This document shows, piece after piece, positions 55,369 to 64,000 of a stretch of 64,000 nt of DNA. This DNA comes from Shewanella sp. 1CM18E. Its GTDB lineage: Bacteria > Pseudomonadota > Gammaproteobacteria > Enterobacterales > Shewanellaceae. The notes below the pieces were generated by a model. It had not been told where the DNA came from, did not search any database, and saw nothing but the letters and a program-made list of their open reading frames with translations. A program made the translations under genes and the position numbers. The stretch lies in the NCBI RefSeq assembly GCF_023161665.1, contig NZ_JALNTW010000003.1, positions 248,001-312,000 of the forward strand, read 5' to 3'. Each line of letters opens with the position of its first letter. Position 1 is the first letter of the stretch.

Positions 55369-56266
55369 AATCGGCAAACTTATCGGCAAAATATGCCACC
55401 AAGTAATCGATAAATGCCCGTACTCGCTGGGGTTGGTACTCACTAGCCTTGTAAACCGCATACATAGGTAAGTTAGCTGCACTATAAGCGGGTAAAACTT
55501 GTTGTAGCTCTTGGTTAGCTAGCGCTGGCTCGACCATCCAACTCGGCAAGGCGGTAATGCCTTGGCCCATTTTAGCCATAGCTAATAGCATTTCTGCACT
55601 ATCACTACTAAAAGCGCTATTTACATTCACTTTGCTGACTTGTTGGTGGTTATCGGTTAATTGCCAAGTGTTAGCCTGAGCGCTTAACGAATAGTTCAAG
55701 CAGCGATGTTGAGTTAGATCTGCCGGCATATTTAATTCGGCTTGCTGAGTTAAATACTCTGGAGAGGCGACTAACAGCGCCCGATTGTTAAATAGAAAGC
55801 GTGCTTTATAGTTTGAATCGGCTAAATGGCTTACTCGCACAGCAATATCGATATTGGTTTCGATTAAATCGACTAAGCGGTCATTAACCGAGACGTTAAT
55901 GCTCAGGTTCGGATGTAACTGCATAAATTGGTTTATGGGTTTGGCGAGTAAAATAGTCGCCATGGCGCTGGGCACTGACAGGGTTAACTCACCGCTGACT
56001 TGGTTCAGTTCCCCTTTTAAGCGCGCCTCGGTATAGCTCATTTCATCAAGCAGCTTATCGCAATAGCTTAGGTATTCTTTTCCTTGGCTGGTGAGGTTTA
56101 CTTGCCGACTATTGCGGTGGAATAAGCTAAAGCCAATCCTATGCTCTAACCAAGCAATTCTTTTACTTACAGCACTTTGTGTCAGATTTAAATTTTCGGC
56201 CGCTGCCGTAAAACTGCCAAGCTGAGCGACGCGAATGAAAAGGCGCTGACAATCGTATTTATCCAT
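55367..56266 (-). CDS. LysR family transcriptional regulator (DoxX neighbour)
   Basis: 299-residue regulator: helix-turn-helix LFIRVAQLGSFTAAAENLNLTQSAVSKRI (about 9-37) and an effector domain with SVNDRLVDLIETNIDIAVRV. Divergent from a DoxX-type membrane protein gene across a 156-bp gap, the usual target layout. The stop codon lies at the edge of a 13-bp tandem repeat; the array does not appear to shift the frame. Inducer unknown. Confidence 0.92.
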   Translation of the reverse strand: MDKYDCQRLFIRVAQLGSFTAAAENLNLTQSAVSKRIAWLEHRIGFSLFHRNSRQVNLTSQGKEYLSYCDKLLDEMSYTEARLKGELNQVSGELTLSVPSAMATILLAKPINQFMQLHPNLSINVSVNDRLVDLIETNIDIAVRVSHLADSNYKARFLFNNRALLVASPEYLTQQAELNMPADLTQHRCLNYSLSAQANTWQLTDNHQQVSKVNVNSAFSSDSAEMLLAMAKMGQGITALPSWMVEPALANQELQQVLPAYSAANLPMYAVYKASEYQPQRVRAFIDYLVAYFADKFAD

Positions 56267-56422
56267 GCTGTTACCTATTAACTGATTAGGGCTTATCTCC
56301 TTATTAGCTTACTCATTTAATTAATGCATTCCAAATAGGAATTTTTATTAGTCTAATAAAGCTATTTTTCTGCCTTGGATGGAATGGTTAAATGCAGCTC
56401 TTACTTATGCGGAGAGCAAAAA

Positions 56423-56788
56423 ATGACCTTAACTATTTCCTCGACAATATCTGTATTACTGATGGTATTTTTTATGTTTGCAAGCTCAATAAAACTACTT
56501 GGCTGGCAGAAGTTTATATTCGAAACCCAGCTCAGTTTCTTTAAAAAGTATGGCTTAAATAGAGCGGCAATGTTTGCTGTCGGTATTATTGAGTTTACCG
56601 CCGCACTGCTGTTATTAGCTGCTTTATATTGGGGCGATCTTCAATGGCAATCTATTGGGGCGGCCTTGATAGCGGTTACTTCTGTTGGTGCACTTGGGTT
56701 TCACTATCGATTTGATAAATGCAGCGATGCAGTTCCTGCCGCTGTCACTTTACTGCTAGCGCTATCGCTGCTAACGCTTAATTTTTAA
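56423..56788 (+). CDS. DoxX-like membrane protein
   Basis: 121-residue inner-membrane protein with four hydrophobic helices, as in the DoxX family (MVFFMFASSIKLLGWQ, FAVGIIEFTAALLLLAALYW, then two more). The ATG at 56423 follows GGAGAG with 8-base spacing and is better than 56375. Divergent from LysR (55367-56266), so probably LysR-regulated. Function uncertain: family members relate to redox or detoxification modules. Glyoxalase I follows. Confidence 0.8.
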   Translation: MTLTISSTISVLLMVFFMFASSIKLLGWQKFIFETQLSFFKKYGLNRAAMFAVGIIEFTAALLLLAALYWGDLQWQSIGAALIAVTSVGALGFHYRFDKCSDAVPAAVTLLLALSLLTLNF

Positions 56789-56950
56789 TAACAAATAGCG
56801 ATTATAATAACAAAAAATTATAGTAATAAGAAAATATCATAATTATTTATCTGGTTTTAATTGGCTTACTATGGCGAGCATAGACTGGTTGCTAATGAGT
56901 GGATTACACAAGCACTAGCAATGATACCGAATGTTAGATTGGGGCTGATT

Positions 56951-57328
56951 ATGAAGTTTTTACACACCATGCTGCGTGTTGTTGATTTAGATAAATCAAT
57001 TGAGTTTTATACCAAAGTACTAGGTATGAGCGTGCTTGAAACAACCGAAAATACTGAGTATCGCTATACCTTAGTGTTTGTGGGCTATGAAGCGGGCGGC
57101 ACCACAATCGAATTAACCCATAACTGGGATACAAGCAGTTATGAAACAGGTACTGCATTTGGCCATATAGCGCTAGGTGTTGACGATATCTATGCAGCTT
57201 GCGATAAAATTAAAGCCCTTGGCGGCAAGGTGACTCGCGAACCAGGTCCGGTAAAAGGCGGTTCAACTCATATTGCCTTTATTACCGATCCCGATGGTTA
57301 TCAAATTGAGCTTATTCAGCTTAGCTAG
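56951..57328 (+). CDS. gloA: Lactoylglutathione lyase (glyoxalase I)
   Basis: Metal (nickel in E. coli type) enzyme turning the methylglyoxal-glutathione hemithioacetal into S-lactoylglutathione. 125 residues, with the ligand set His5, Glu54, His72 and Glu120 in [26 protein letters not shown] and YQIELI. The start at 56951 fits the E. coli opening MRLLHTMLRV; the longer frame to 56861 is an artefact. It stands beside the ene-reductase gene, as gloA and nemA do in E. coli. Confidence 0.95.
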   Translation: MKFLHTMLRVVDLDKSIEFYTKVLGMSVLETTENTEYRYTLVFVGYEAGGTTIELTHNWDTSSYETGTAFGHIALGVDDIYAACDKIKALGGKVTREPGPVKGGSTHIAFITDPDGYQIELIQLS

Positions 57329-57439
57329 CTGATTGCGAATCAGATTTATCACAGTTATCAGAATTTAGCAGCGCTCAGCAGACTGCAGAAGTTTTATATT
57401 ATTTTTAGGCTGAGCAGCGTCGCTTAAGAGGAATTGAAA

Positions 57440-58537
57440 ATGAAAAACGCACTATTTCAACCAGTACAACTTGGTCGCCATACACTTAATAACCGTATTG
57501 TGATGCCACCAATGACCCGCTCGCGCGCTACTCAGCCGGGTAATGAAGCGAACGATATGATGGCCACTTATTACGCTCAGCGTGCATCGGCAGGGTTAAT
57601 TGTTGCCGAAGGCACCCAAATTTCGCCAATGGGCCAAGGCTATGCGTGGACGCCGGGCATTTACAGCCCATCACAAATTGCTGGCTGGAAGAAAACCACT
57701 GACGCAGTTCACGAGAAAGGCGGGGTTATTTTTGCTCAGCTATGGCATGTTGGCCGTGTGACGCACCCTGATAATATTGGTGGTGAGCAGCCAATTTCAT
57801 CATCGGCTTTAAAAGCTGAAGGTGTAAAAGTCTTTATCGATAATGGCAGTGATGAGCCTGGTTTTGTTGAAGTGGTTGAACCGCGCGAAATGACTAAAGC
57901 CGATATCGAAATGGTGATTGGTCAATATCGTCAGGCGGCGCTAAATGCAGTTGAAGCAGGCTTTGATGGCATTGAACTGCATGCTGCTAACGGTTACTTG
58001 GTGAATCAGTTTATTGATTCTGAAGCGAATAACCGTACCGACGAATACGGTGGTAGCATTGAAAATCGTTTGCGCTTTTTAGATGAAGTGGTGGCAACTA
58101 TGGTAGATGCCATTGGCAGCGACAAAGTGGGTGTGCGTTTAGCGCCATTTACCTCACTCAACGGCACAGTCGATGCGACACCGGAAGAGACATATACCGC
58201 AGCGGCAGCGTTACTTAACAAGCACAATATTGTGTACCTGCACCTTGCAGAAGTGGACTGGGACGATGCGCCTGAAACTCCTGCAACATTTAAACGTGCC
58301 GTGCGTGATGCCTTTGATGGTGTGCTGATTTATGCCGGTAAATATGACGCTGATAAAGCGGCGCAAACTGTCGCAGATGGTTTAGCCGATATGATTGGTT
58401 TTGGGCGTCCGTTTGTGGCAAACCCTGATCTACCTAATCGCATTAAGCATGGATTTGAGCTTGCCACGCACGACCCTGCGACCTTGTTTGGTGGTGGCGA
58501 AAAAGGCTTAACTGATTACAGTGAATATAATCAGTAG
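57440..58537 (+). CDS. nemA: NemA-type N-ethylmaleimide/old yellow enzyme ene-reductase
   Basis: FMN-dependent NADPH ene-reductase for electrophiles such as enones and nitro compounds, 365 residues from ATG at 57440 (RBS GAGGAATTG). TIM-barrel landmarks: PPMTRSRA, FAQLWHVGRVTHP, and the substrate-binding His181 and Asn184 in ELHAANGYLVNQFIDS, then RTDEYGGS. Follows gloA; together they form a detoxification pair. No NemR gene is adjacent; the TetR gene at 59705 belongs to the other exporter. Confidence 0.93.
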   Translation: MKNALFQPVQLGRHTLNNRIVMPPMTRSRATQPGNEANDMMATYYAQRASAGLIVAEGTQISPMGQGYAWTPGIYSPSQIAGWKKTTDAVHEKGGVIFAQLWHVGRVTHPDNIGGEQPISSSALKAEGVKVFIDNGSDEPGFVEVVEPREMTKADIEMVIGQYRQAALNAVEAGFDGIELHAANGYLVNQFIDSEANNRTDEYGGSIENRLRFLDEVVATMVDAIGSDKVGVRLAPFTSLNGTVDATPEETYTAAAALLNKHNIVYLHLAEVDWDDAPETPATFKRAVRDAFDGVLIYAGKYDADKAAQTVADGLADMIGFGRPFVANPDLPNRIKHGFELATHDPATLFGGGEKGLTDYSEYNQ

Positions 58538-58571
58538 CATTAGCTGCACTTCCTAATTTAAAATAGTCAGT

Positions 58572-58602
58572 AATAGCAATCCCATGTGGGTTGCTATTTT
58601 GT
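58572..58602 (+). terminator. Terminator of nemA
   Basis: AATAGCAATCCC / GGGTTGCTATT stem with one bulge (58572-58583 / 58588-58598) and a TTTTG tail. Confidence 0.75.
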
Positions 58603-58681
58603 TTTGTGCTGTCTATTTTGATGTTGTTACTTCTCTCCATATCAAAATAACGTATCCATCTCCTTTTTAAGAGTGCTCAGA

Positions 58682-59584
58682 ATGCGCGGAGTGTTGTATC
58701 TTTTTGTCGCCACCTTATTGGCTGCTATGGGCTGGATAGCCTCAAAAGTGGTTGTACAGTCAATGGCGGGAGAAATGTTTATTGCGAGTAGATTTATACT
58801 CGCAAGCCTGATTTTAGTGCCTTTTTGCTATAAGAGTTTGCTTAAGTTAAGCGCCAAGCAAGTGCTTTCGGCCTGCGGTGTTGGGGTGTTTTTAGGCTTA
58901 GCATTACAAGTATGGATTTATGCGGTATCGATAAGTGATGGCTTATCTGAGGGCGCATTTATCATGAGTCTAGCGATGATTATTGCCCCGCTAACCGCTT
59001 GGTTACTGTTTCAAGTTAAACCTAATCGCGCGTTTTGGATTGCACTGCCGGTCAGTGTGAGCGGCATGATGTTAATGAGCTTAACTAATGGCTGGAAGAT
59101 GGAGTCGAGCCAGTTATTGTTCTTGCTCGCATCTGCTTTGCTGTCAGTACACTTTGTGATGAATAAGCGTATTAGTGGCAATTTAAAACCGCTTGTTTCT
59201 ATCTGCTTGCAGCTGTTTGTGGTTGGTTTAGTTGGCTTGTTATACACGCTATACACAGAGCCTGATGCTGTGCAGTTTTCTAACCAATTGATAGTGTGGT
59301 TCGCGCTATCAACAGTCATCGCAACTTCAGTGCGTTATTTATTACAAACCATGGGGCAGTATAAAGTCAGCATGGAAACCGCGGCATTATTAATGATTTT
59401 AGAACCGGTTTGGACTTTATTACTCAGTATTAGCGTGCTGGGTGAGACGTTGGAACCGCAAAAGCTACTGGGTGGCGGGGTGATTTTTCTGTCTTTGATT
59501 ATCTACATCAAGCTTTCGAGGCGCTATGCCAAGGCTGCACAGAGTAGTGCTGAACCTGTTAGGGTTGGAGAAAAGGCGGTTTAA
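58682..59584 (+). CDS. EamA/DMT family transporter
   Basis: Inner-membrane drug/metabolite exporter, 300 residues, with ten hydrophobic segments in two five-helix EamA repeats (about 1-135 and 145-290). The second repeat ends ILEPVWTLLLSISVLGETLEPQKLLGGGVIF, the family signature. ATG at 58682 follows TTTTTAAGAG; GTG at 58673 is an alternative. Substrate unknown. Single gene. Confidence 0.88.
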   Translation: MRGVLYLFVATLLAAMGWIASKVVVQSMAGEMFIASRFILASLILVPFCYKSLLKLSAKQVLSACGVGVFLGLALQVWIYAVSISDGLSEGAFIMSLAMIIAPLTAWLLFQVKPNRAFWIALPVSVSGMMLMSLTNGWKMESSQLLFLLASALLSVHFVMNKRISGNLKPLVSICLQLFVVGLVGLLYTLYTEPDAVQFSNQLIVWFALSTVIATSVRYLLQTMGQYKVSMETAALLMILEPVWTLLLSISVLGETLEPQKLLGGGVIFLSLIIYIKLSRRYAKAAQSSAEPVRVGEKAV

Positions 59585-59704
59585 CCCCAGTTACTCACTA
59601 ACAAACTTCTAGAAAGAGTGACTCAAATATTCAGTCACTATTTCTATCTCGTCTTCTTACAGTCGGCCAGCTTGCTGCTAATCAGGACTTACTTGTTTCT
59701 AGGT

Positions 59705-60289
59705 TTACTTTATCGCCGCAAACAGGAAGTCAGTTGCCTCTTTGGCGTGTTGCTGGATCTCTAGTGCTGTAGGGCTGATTCGTCCCATTAACACTGCAGA
59801 GCGAATAGACAACAACATGCCTGTCCATAAATTCACTAGAGATTGTGGCTGCTCAATATTGAGCCTTGCAGTAAAAAACTGCTGCAGCTTTTCATCGGTA
59901 TCATCACTTCCCACAGCATAAAAATGGCTAACAATTTCAGGTGATTTAGCACTTTCGCTGATCAATAGCCTTGCCGTTGCTATATGCGCTTCACTGAGGT
60001 GAAACTCAATAAATTCCTTTGCAAACGACTCAAGCGCTTGGCGTGGATCGGCATGCTGCAAGCTGAGTAAAAAGCTATCGTTAAACTGCTCGCCCATCAT
60101 TGTCAGCGTTGCTTGAAATAGCTCCAATTTAGACGGGTAGTAACGATAAACCGTTTGTTTGGTCATTTGTGCAATAGCGGCAATCTTATCCATGCTGGCA
60201 AGTTCAAAGCCTTCAGCCATAAATACTTGTTGTGCAGCCAGCAAAATCGCTTGGCGTTTCATCTGTTTATTATGTTCTAGTTTGCTCAT
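59705..60289 (-). CDS. TetR/AcrR family transcriptional repressor
   Basis: 194-residue repressor: helix-turn-helix at about 12-55 (AQQVFMAEGFELASMDKIAAIAQMTKQTVYRYYPSK) and a C-terminal AcrR-like ligand domain. The ATG at 60289 has AGAGG 6 bases upstream, better than the longer 60343 version. Divergent from an EamA exporter; two matching inverted repeats (60313 and 60362) in the 110-bp gap are the obvious operators. The ligand may be an exported drug or metabolite. Confidence 0.92.
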   Translation of the reverse strand: MSKLEHNKQMKRQAILLAAQQVFMAEGFELASMDKIAAIAQMTKQTVYRYYPSKLELFQATLTMMGEQFNDSFLLSLQHADPRQALESFAKEFIEFHLSEAHIATARLLISESAKSPEIVSHFYAVGSDDTDEKLQQFFTARLNIEQPQSLVNLWTGMLLSIRSAVLMGRISPTALEIQQHAKEATDFLFAAIK

Positions 60290-60312
60290 TGCCGACCTCT
60301 TAAAATAACAAG

Positions 60313-60330
60313 TCATACTATACGGTATGA
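60313..60330. promoter_or_regulatory. TetR operator-like inverted repeat 1
   Basis: TCATAC-TATACG-GTATGA, 6-bp arms with a 6-base spacer. It shares arms and spacing with the second site at 60362 and lies 24 bp from the TetR start. Confidence 0.75.
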
Positions 60331-60361
60331 TTTTTGTTGACACAAGTCGTTAAATATAAAA

Positions 60362-60379
60362 TCATACTAAGCAGTATGC
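60362..60379. promoter_or_regulatory. TetR operator-like inverted repeat 2
   Basis: TCATAC-TAAGCA-GTATGC, with one mismatch in the last base. 20 bp upstream of the EamA start, so likely blocks its promoter. Confidence 0.75.
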
Positions 60380-60399
60380 TTTTATTGTTGAGGTAACAG

Positions 60400-61326
60400 A
60401 TGACTACAGCAAGTGTAAATTTTCCAGCCAATAGCGGCGCGCGCACCTTAGGGATAGTTGCCGCATTAGTGGGCGGGTTATTAATGAGCTTAGATCCGAT
60501 TTTTATTCGTCTATCGGGTGTGAGTGGCTTTGATACCGCGTTTCTATTTGGTTTATTCACGGCGATATCTATGCCCATTTTCATTCAGTTACGGGATGAG
60601 CGCGGTTTAGTCAAAGCGATAACTGACAGTGGCTGGCAAGTGGTGCTCTCTGGGCTGCTAATGCTGGGAAGTGCTGCTGGATTGGTATTGAGTATCAAGT
60701 TGACCTCAGTGGCCAACACGTTTGTTATTTTGAGTGCAACGCCAGCGCTATCGGCATTGTTTAGTTGGTGGCTGCTAAAGGAGATCACTAGCAGGGCGAC
60801 TTGGTTGGCAATTATTGCGGTGATCTTTGGTATCGCGATTGTGGTGTCAGGCTCGACACAAAGTGGTAATTGGACGGGGGATCTGCTCGCGTTGTTTTCA
60901 GTGATCTGTTTGTCACTAAATCAAACGCAACTGCGTAAATACCCTCATGTTAGCCGCATGGCTAGCGTGGGTTTTGGTGGTTTGTTTTTAGCGATAGTGA
61001 TGTTCTTTTTAGCAACACCGTCAAGTTATAGCCTCAATACCTGGTTGATTATGGCGGTTATGGGCCTGTTTACTGCGCCATTTGGTCGGGTTCTGGCACA
61101 AGTGGCTACACGGCATATTACAGCGCCAGAGGTTGGGATGATTCTGATGATAGAAACCGTGCTAGCGCCGCTGTGGGCATTTGGATTCTTTAACGAGATC
61201 CCGCCACTGGCAAGCTTGGTTGGCGGCAGTATTATCTTTATGACTATTGCTCTGTACGCTGCGAGCGCTGCTAAAACTGATATGAAAACCGATACTAGTG
61301 CAGAGGAAACTGTTGATGACAACTAA
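60400..61326 (+). CDS. EamA/DMT family transporter under TetR control
   Basis: Inner-membrane exporter of 308 residues with ten hydrophobic segments in two EamA repeats; the repeat signature appears as MILMIETVLAPLWAFGFFNEIPPLASLVGG. RBS GAGGTAAC precedes the ATG. Its 3' end overlaps the trmO start by 11 bases, so both are translated from one mRNA. The TetR gene is divergent with operators between. The substrate is unknown; co-regulation with trmO is inferred. Confidence 0.9.
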   Translation: MTTASVNFPANSGARTLGIVAALVGGLLMSLDPIFIRLSGVSGFDTAFLFGLFTAISMPIFIQLRDERGLVKAITDSGWQVVLSGLLMLGSAAGLVLSIKLTSVANTFVILSATPALSALFSWWLLKEITSRATWLAIIAVIFGIAIVVSGSTQSGNWTGDLLALFSVICLSLNQTQLRKYPHVSRMASVGFGGLFLAIVMFFLATPSSYSLNTWLIMAVMGLFTAPFGRVLAQVATRHITAPEVGMILMIETVLAPLWAFGFFNEIPPLASLVGGSIIFMTIALYAASAAKTDMKTDTSAEETVDDN

Positions 61327-61732
61327 AATAGCCAACCAAGAAGTAAGTAAGCTGAATTTTATTGGCAGGATTACTACGCCTTATCAAGATATAGCCGCTT
61401 GCCCTAATAATATTACTAGGGATGGGCCTCTATGCAGTATCGAGCTTGATTTGGAATACCAGCAAGGCTTAATCGGCCTGAATGTCGGCGATTCTGTATT
61501 GATTTTATATTGGCTTGCAGGGGCTGATAGACAAGTTAAGGTGCACGGCAATGATAGTGAGGCTAAAGGGACATTTGCTTTACGTACGCCCAATAGACCT
61601 AACCCAATAGGAGCGGCGATATTGGAGATTGTGGGTTTGTCGGATAGTGGCGTAGCACTGAGAGGACTGGATTGCTTAAATGGCACGCCTTTGCTCGATA
61701 TTAAACCGGCGATTATGCAAGAGCTAAAATAG
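61316..61732 (+). CDS. TrmO/TsaA-family tRNA methyltransferase (short form)
   Basis: S-adenosylmethionine-binding beta-barrel protein; E. coli TrmO methylates N6-threonylcarbamoyladenosine at position 37 of tRNA. Visible motifs: IGRITTPY at the start and GTFALRTPNRPNPIG, the SAM/dimer motif. At 138 residues it has the core barrel only, lacking the C-terminal extension of the 235-residue E. coli enzyme, like archaeal forms. ATG at 61316 follows GAGGAAACTGTTG; overlaps the end of the EamA gene. Confidence 0.85.
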   Translation: MTTKIANQEVSKLNFIGRITTPYQDIAACPNNITRDGPLCSIELDLEYQQGLIGLNVGDSVLILYWLAGADRQVKVHGNDSEAKGTFALRTPNRPNPIGAAILEIVGLSDSGVALRGLDCLNGTPLLDIKPAIMQELK

Positions 61733-61748
61733 GTCGATTTATAGTGAC

Positions 61749-61780
61749 AAAAAAGCCAGCTATTTTAGCTGGCTTTTTTA
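61749..61780. terminator. Bidirectional terminator between trmO and gltS
   Basis: AAAAAGCCAGCTA (61750-61762) / TAGCTGGCTTTTT (61766-61778), with A- and T-runs on both sides. Confidence 0.9.
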
Positions 61781-61796
61781 CTCATATCGTTAGGGA

Positions 61797-63020
61797 TTAA
61801 CCCACAAAGCTCATAAAGCCTTTGAGGATAATCGCGTTGACGATATCGACAAAGAACGCACCTACAATTGGCACCACCATAAACGCTTGCGGTGATGGAC
61901 CTGTTCTTGAAACTAGCGCGCCCATGTTCATAACCGCCGTAGGAGTGGCACCTAAGCCAAAGCCGCAGTGACCGCCTGCCATTACTGCTGCATCGTAATT
62001 ACTACCCATGATCTTAAATGTCACGAAATAAGCAAATAACGCAAGTACCGCTGTTTGCACCACTAAGATGATGAGTAGTGGAATAGCAAGGTCAAAAATT
62101 TCCCATAGCTTGAGGTTCATTAGTGCCATTGATAAGAATAGGGCAAGCGAAACTGAACCCAGTACATCAACACACTCACTGTTTATTTTGTAGCTGCGAG
62201 ACAGCTCAGTGCAGTTGGTAATAATCACGCCAATAAATAGCGCATAAACAAACTCCGGCATTTTTAACCAGCTTGCACCAACAACTTCAATAAGTGCGCT
62301 AGTCCATTTAGCACCAGCCACACATAAAAGCATGATAAACAGTACTTCTAGTACGCTTTTAGCAGTCACTCTATCTTCTTCAAGCTGATCATAGGTAACC
62401 AAATCTGGATGATCAGTGTGGTGATTACCTCCAATACCATAGCTAGATACGAGATTATTCTTGTTAATAAGGCGCTGGGCAACTGGGCCGCCGATAATGC
62501 CGCCCATTACCAAACCAAAAGTAGCCGCCGCCATGGCAAACTCAAGCGTGTTAATGCCGTACTCGGTTTGGAAGGTATCAGCCCAAGCTGCACCTGTACC
62601 ATGGCCACCCGATAGGGTAATCGAGCCTGCAATCAAGCCCATAAAGGACTCAAGCCCTAATAGGTTAGCCAGACTGACACCAACAATGTTTTGGATAACG
62701 ATGAACAGGGAGGCGACACCTAAAAAGATAAACACCTTACTGCCACCTTTTAGCAATAGCTTATAATTTGCAGCTAACCCGACTGTACTGAAAAACATCA
62801 GCATCAAGGTGTTTTGCATCGATAAGCTAAAGGCAACGGTTATATTGTTGAAGTGTAGGGCGGTGATCACTGCAGCAATAATAAGTCCACCTACGATGGG
62901 CTCGGGAATATTATATTTTTTTAAAACAGGAATGTAACGATTGACCATGTGGCCGATAAATAGCACTAAAATTGCGACTAGAAACGATTCTAGCTCGCCA
63001 ATAGTAAAGACTGTATTCAT
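61797..63020 (-). CDS. gltS: Sodium/glutamate symporter GltS
   Basis: Inner-membrane Na+-coupled glutamate uptake carrier, 407 residues. Ten or so helices in two inverted repeats; reentrant loops with GSITLSGGHGTGAAW and MAGGHCGFGLGATPTAV. The opening (TIGELESFLVAILVLFIGHMVNRYIP) is as in the family. Weak AGGAGTCAT just before the ATG. The convergent trmO gene shares a terminator with it. Confidence 0.95.
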   Translation of the reverse strand: MNTVFTIGELESFLVAILVLFIGHMVNRYIPVLKKYNIPEPIVGGLIIAAVITALHFNNITVAFSLSMQNTLMLMFFSTVGLAANYKLLLKGGSKVFIFLGVASLFIVIQNIVGVSLANLLGLESFMGLIAGSITLSGGHGTGAAWADTFQTEYGINTLEFAMAAATFGLVMGGIIGGPVAQRLINKNNLVSSYGIGGNHHTDHPDLVTYDQLEEDRVTAKSVLEVLFIMLLCVAGAKWTSALIEVVGASWLKMPEFVYALFIGVIITNCTELSRSYKINSECVDVLGSVSLALFLSMALMNLKLWEIFDLAIPLLIILVVQTAVLALFAYFVTFKIMGSNYDAAVMAGGHCGFGLGATPTAVMNMGALVSRTGPSPQAFMVVPIVGAFFVDIVNAIILKGFMSFVG

Positions 63021-63358
63021 ATGACTCCTAGCAAAATAGATAAAGGCGTTATAAAAAAACCTTGTTTTTGTTACTAAGTTTTTATTTTTGTTTGGTTATT
63101 TTTATATTGTCATGCCTATTTGGGGGCGAGCTATACTGCCACACTTATTTATCACTGGGATATCTCTTGCTGCCTATAAATTAAGCGTTTTAGATTAATC
63201 TTTATTTATATTTGAACTGGATAGCAGCTTTTATGGAGCTGAGAGGTATGTGGGCTAAGGAAATAGTGATATATGCTGTACTACGCAAAAACTAAATATT
63301 TGCGTCTTGATTGCGCAAGTTTTAAACAGGATTTGTCAGGTAAGGGACTTTTTAGTGT
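63021..63358. other. Non-coding stretch upstream of gltS
   Basis: About 340 AT-rich bases carrying the gltS promoter region; no frame, repeat or RNA was recognised. Confidence 0.4.
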
Positions 63359-63385
63359 AAAAAGCCAGCTGTAAATAGCTGGCTT
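63359..63385 (-). terminator. Terminator of the Spo0M-like gene
   Basis: AAGCCAGCT (63362-63370) / AGCTGGCTT (63377-63385); on the minus strand it is followed by TTTTTAC. 20 bp after the stop. Confidence 0.8.
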
Positions 63386-63404
63386 GTTAGTGTGGCTTTA
63401 TTTA

Positions 63405-64000
63405 TTAGCTAAGCAATCTTTCAATATAAGGTCTAACACTTGCTACGCTGTCACAATGATTTGGGATCGAAACGCTGTGATAACCATCACCTGAAAAGGC
63501 TCTGTCGATTTCAATCAGTACGCCAGTTTCTGCGCCGTTATCAACAAAGGTGACTTCTAGCTCTTTAGCACCAAAGAAAGAACGAGATTCAGGTTTAAAT
63601 TCGTATTCTTGATAACAAGGTAAGTGCGACGAAAAGTTTTGCGCACTGACATAGCCAACTTCAAGATCAGATTTAAATAAACGGTAGCCGCTGTTTTCTA
63701 TGAGTTCTAATACCGCAAGCTGGGTATTTGACGGCACAATGATTAATGGGTCTTTATCTGAGCCATCGATGCCATTTTTAATATCTAAGCCAGTTTGCAG
63801 CCATACTTTGGCAATACGCTGACCAAATAAGTTAGAGGCGGGGATCTCTGGATGCAGATCTAACTCAAATTGCTGAGTGATAGTTTCGCCAGGCTGAATC
63901 GTGATATCTAGGCTAGGTTGCCAGCTTTGCAGTATCAGGCTTTTGTTGTACTTAACTTCATTGTCACCGACTTCTTGCTCGGCTTTAGCTTCGGCCATAA
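63405..64000 (-). CDS. Spo0M-like sporulation-control family protein (5' end outside window)
   Basis: C-terminal three quarters of a Spo0M-type beta-sandwich (arrestin-like) protein. Motif ITIQPGETITQQFELDLHPE followed by KVWLQTGLDIKNGIDGSDKD is typical of Spo0M. The first Met in the frame (63998) is internal by comparison, since about 60 N-terminal residues of the usual 250 are missing, so the gene continues past 64000. Its role in non-sporulating bacteria is not established. Confidence 0.85.
   Translation of the reverse strand, partial: MAEAKAEQEVGDNEVKYNKSLILQSWQPSLDITIQPGETITQQFELDLHPEIPASNLFGQRIAKVWLQTGLDIKNGIDGSDKDPLIIVPSNTQLAVLELIENSGYRLFKSDLEVGYVSAQNFSSHLPCYQEYEFKPESRSFFGAKELEVTFVDNGAETGVLIEIDRAFSGDGYHSVSIPNHCDSVASVRPYIERLLS

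Overview
The window reads as chromosome of a marine gammaproteobacterium, most likely Shewanella. This is inferred from gene content: gcvH-gcvP, an OsmC-YcaO fusion, NhaD, GltS, and the small gammaproteobacterial families DUF3083, DUF3081, DUF3297 and RRF_GI. No rRNA, tRNA, CRISPR array or prophage was seen.

Region by region. 1-3.7 kb: the end of the glycine cleavage operon (gcvH, cut by the window edge, then gcvP). 3.7-13.6 kb is the accessory stretch. It holds an AT-rich fused GmrSD-like (DUF262 + DUF1524) putative restriction protein, a DUF4823 lipoprotein, an unknown 389-residue protein bracketed by many copies of a 'AAGTGGGGTCAGAG' repeat, an intact REP-associated tyrosine transposase (RAYT), the wrecks of two further transposases, a DUF3360 transporter, an orphan secreted protein, a DUF6985 protein and a MerC-like remnant. 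13.7-26.7 kb: a very large secreted GH19 chitinase, a dual-specificity phosphatase, several unknown proteins, a lipoprotein nuclease/phosphatase, an Imm11-like protein, a dCMP-deaminase-like enzyme, an M20 peptidase and NhaD. 27-41 kb: an NRAMP-like carrier without the usual metal motif, two acetyltransferases, a Bax-like glucosaminidase, a DUF457 membrane hydrolase, an unknown 732-residue membrane-anchored protein, a chemoreceptor, DUF3083, a PagL-like deacylase, a GGDEF protein and an RRF_GI protein. 41-48.3 kb: a LysR/pirin pair, an ankyrin protein and a large Ig-type lipoprotein. 48.5-52.8 kb: a compact photorepair operon (cryptochrome DASH, an unannounced 55-residue DUF2256 zinc-ribbon gene starting with TTG, an iron-sulfur (6-4) photolyase with an extra insertion, and a flavin reductase). 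53-64 kb: OsmC-YcaO, a LysR/DoxX pair, glyoxalase I, NemA-type ene-reductase, two EamA exporters, a TetR repressor with two visible operators, TrmO, GltS and the 3' part of a Spo0M-like gene.

Genes that appear to work together: gcvH/gcvP; the photorepair operon; gloA/nemA for electrophile detoxification; TetR with the divergent eamA-trmO; and the 732-residue protein with its overlapping acetyltransferase. Three FNR-type palindromes (two of them perfect) point to anaerobic control by an Fnr/EtrA-like regulator near small genes of unknown function. Most functional names rest on family motifs read by eye; no database search was possible.
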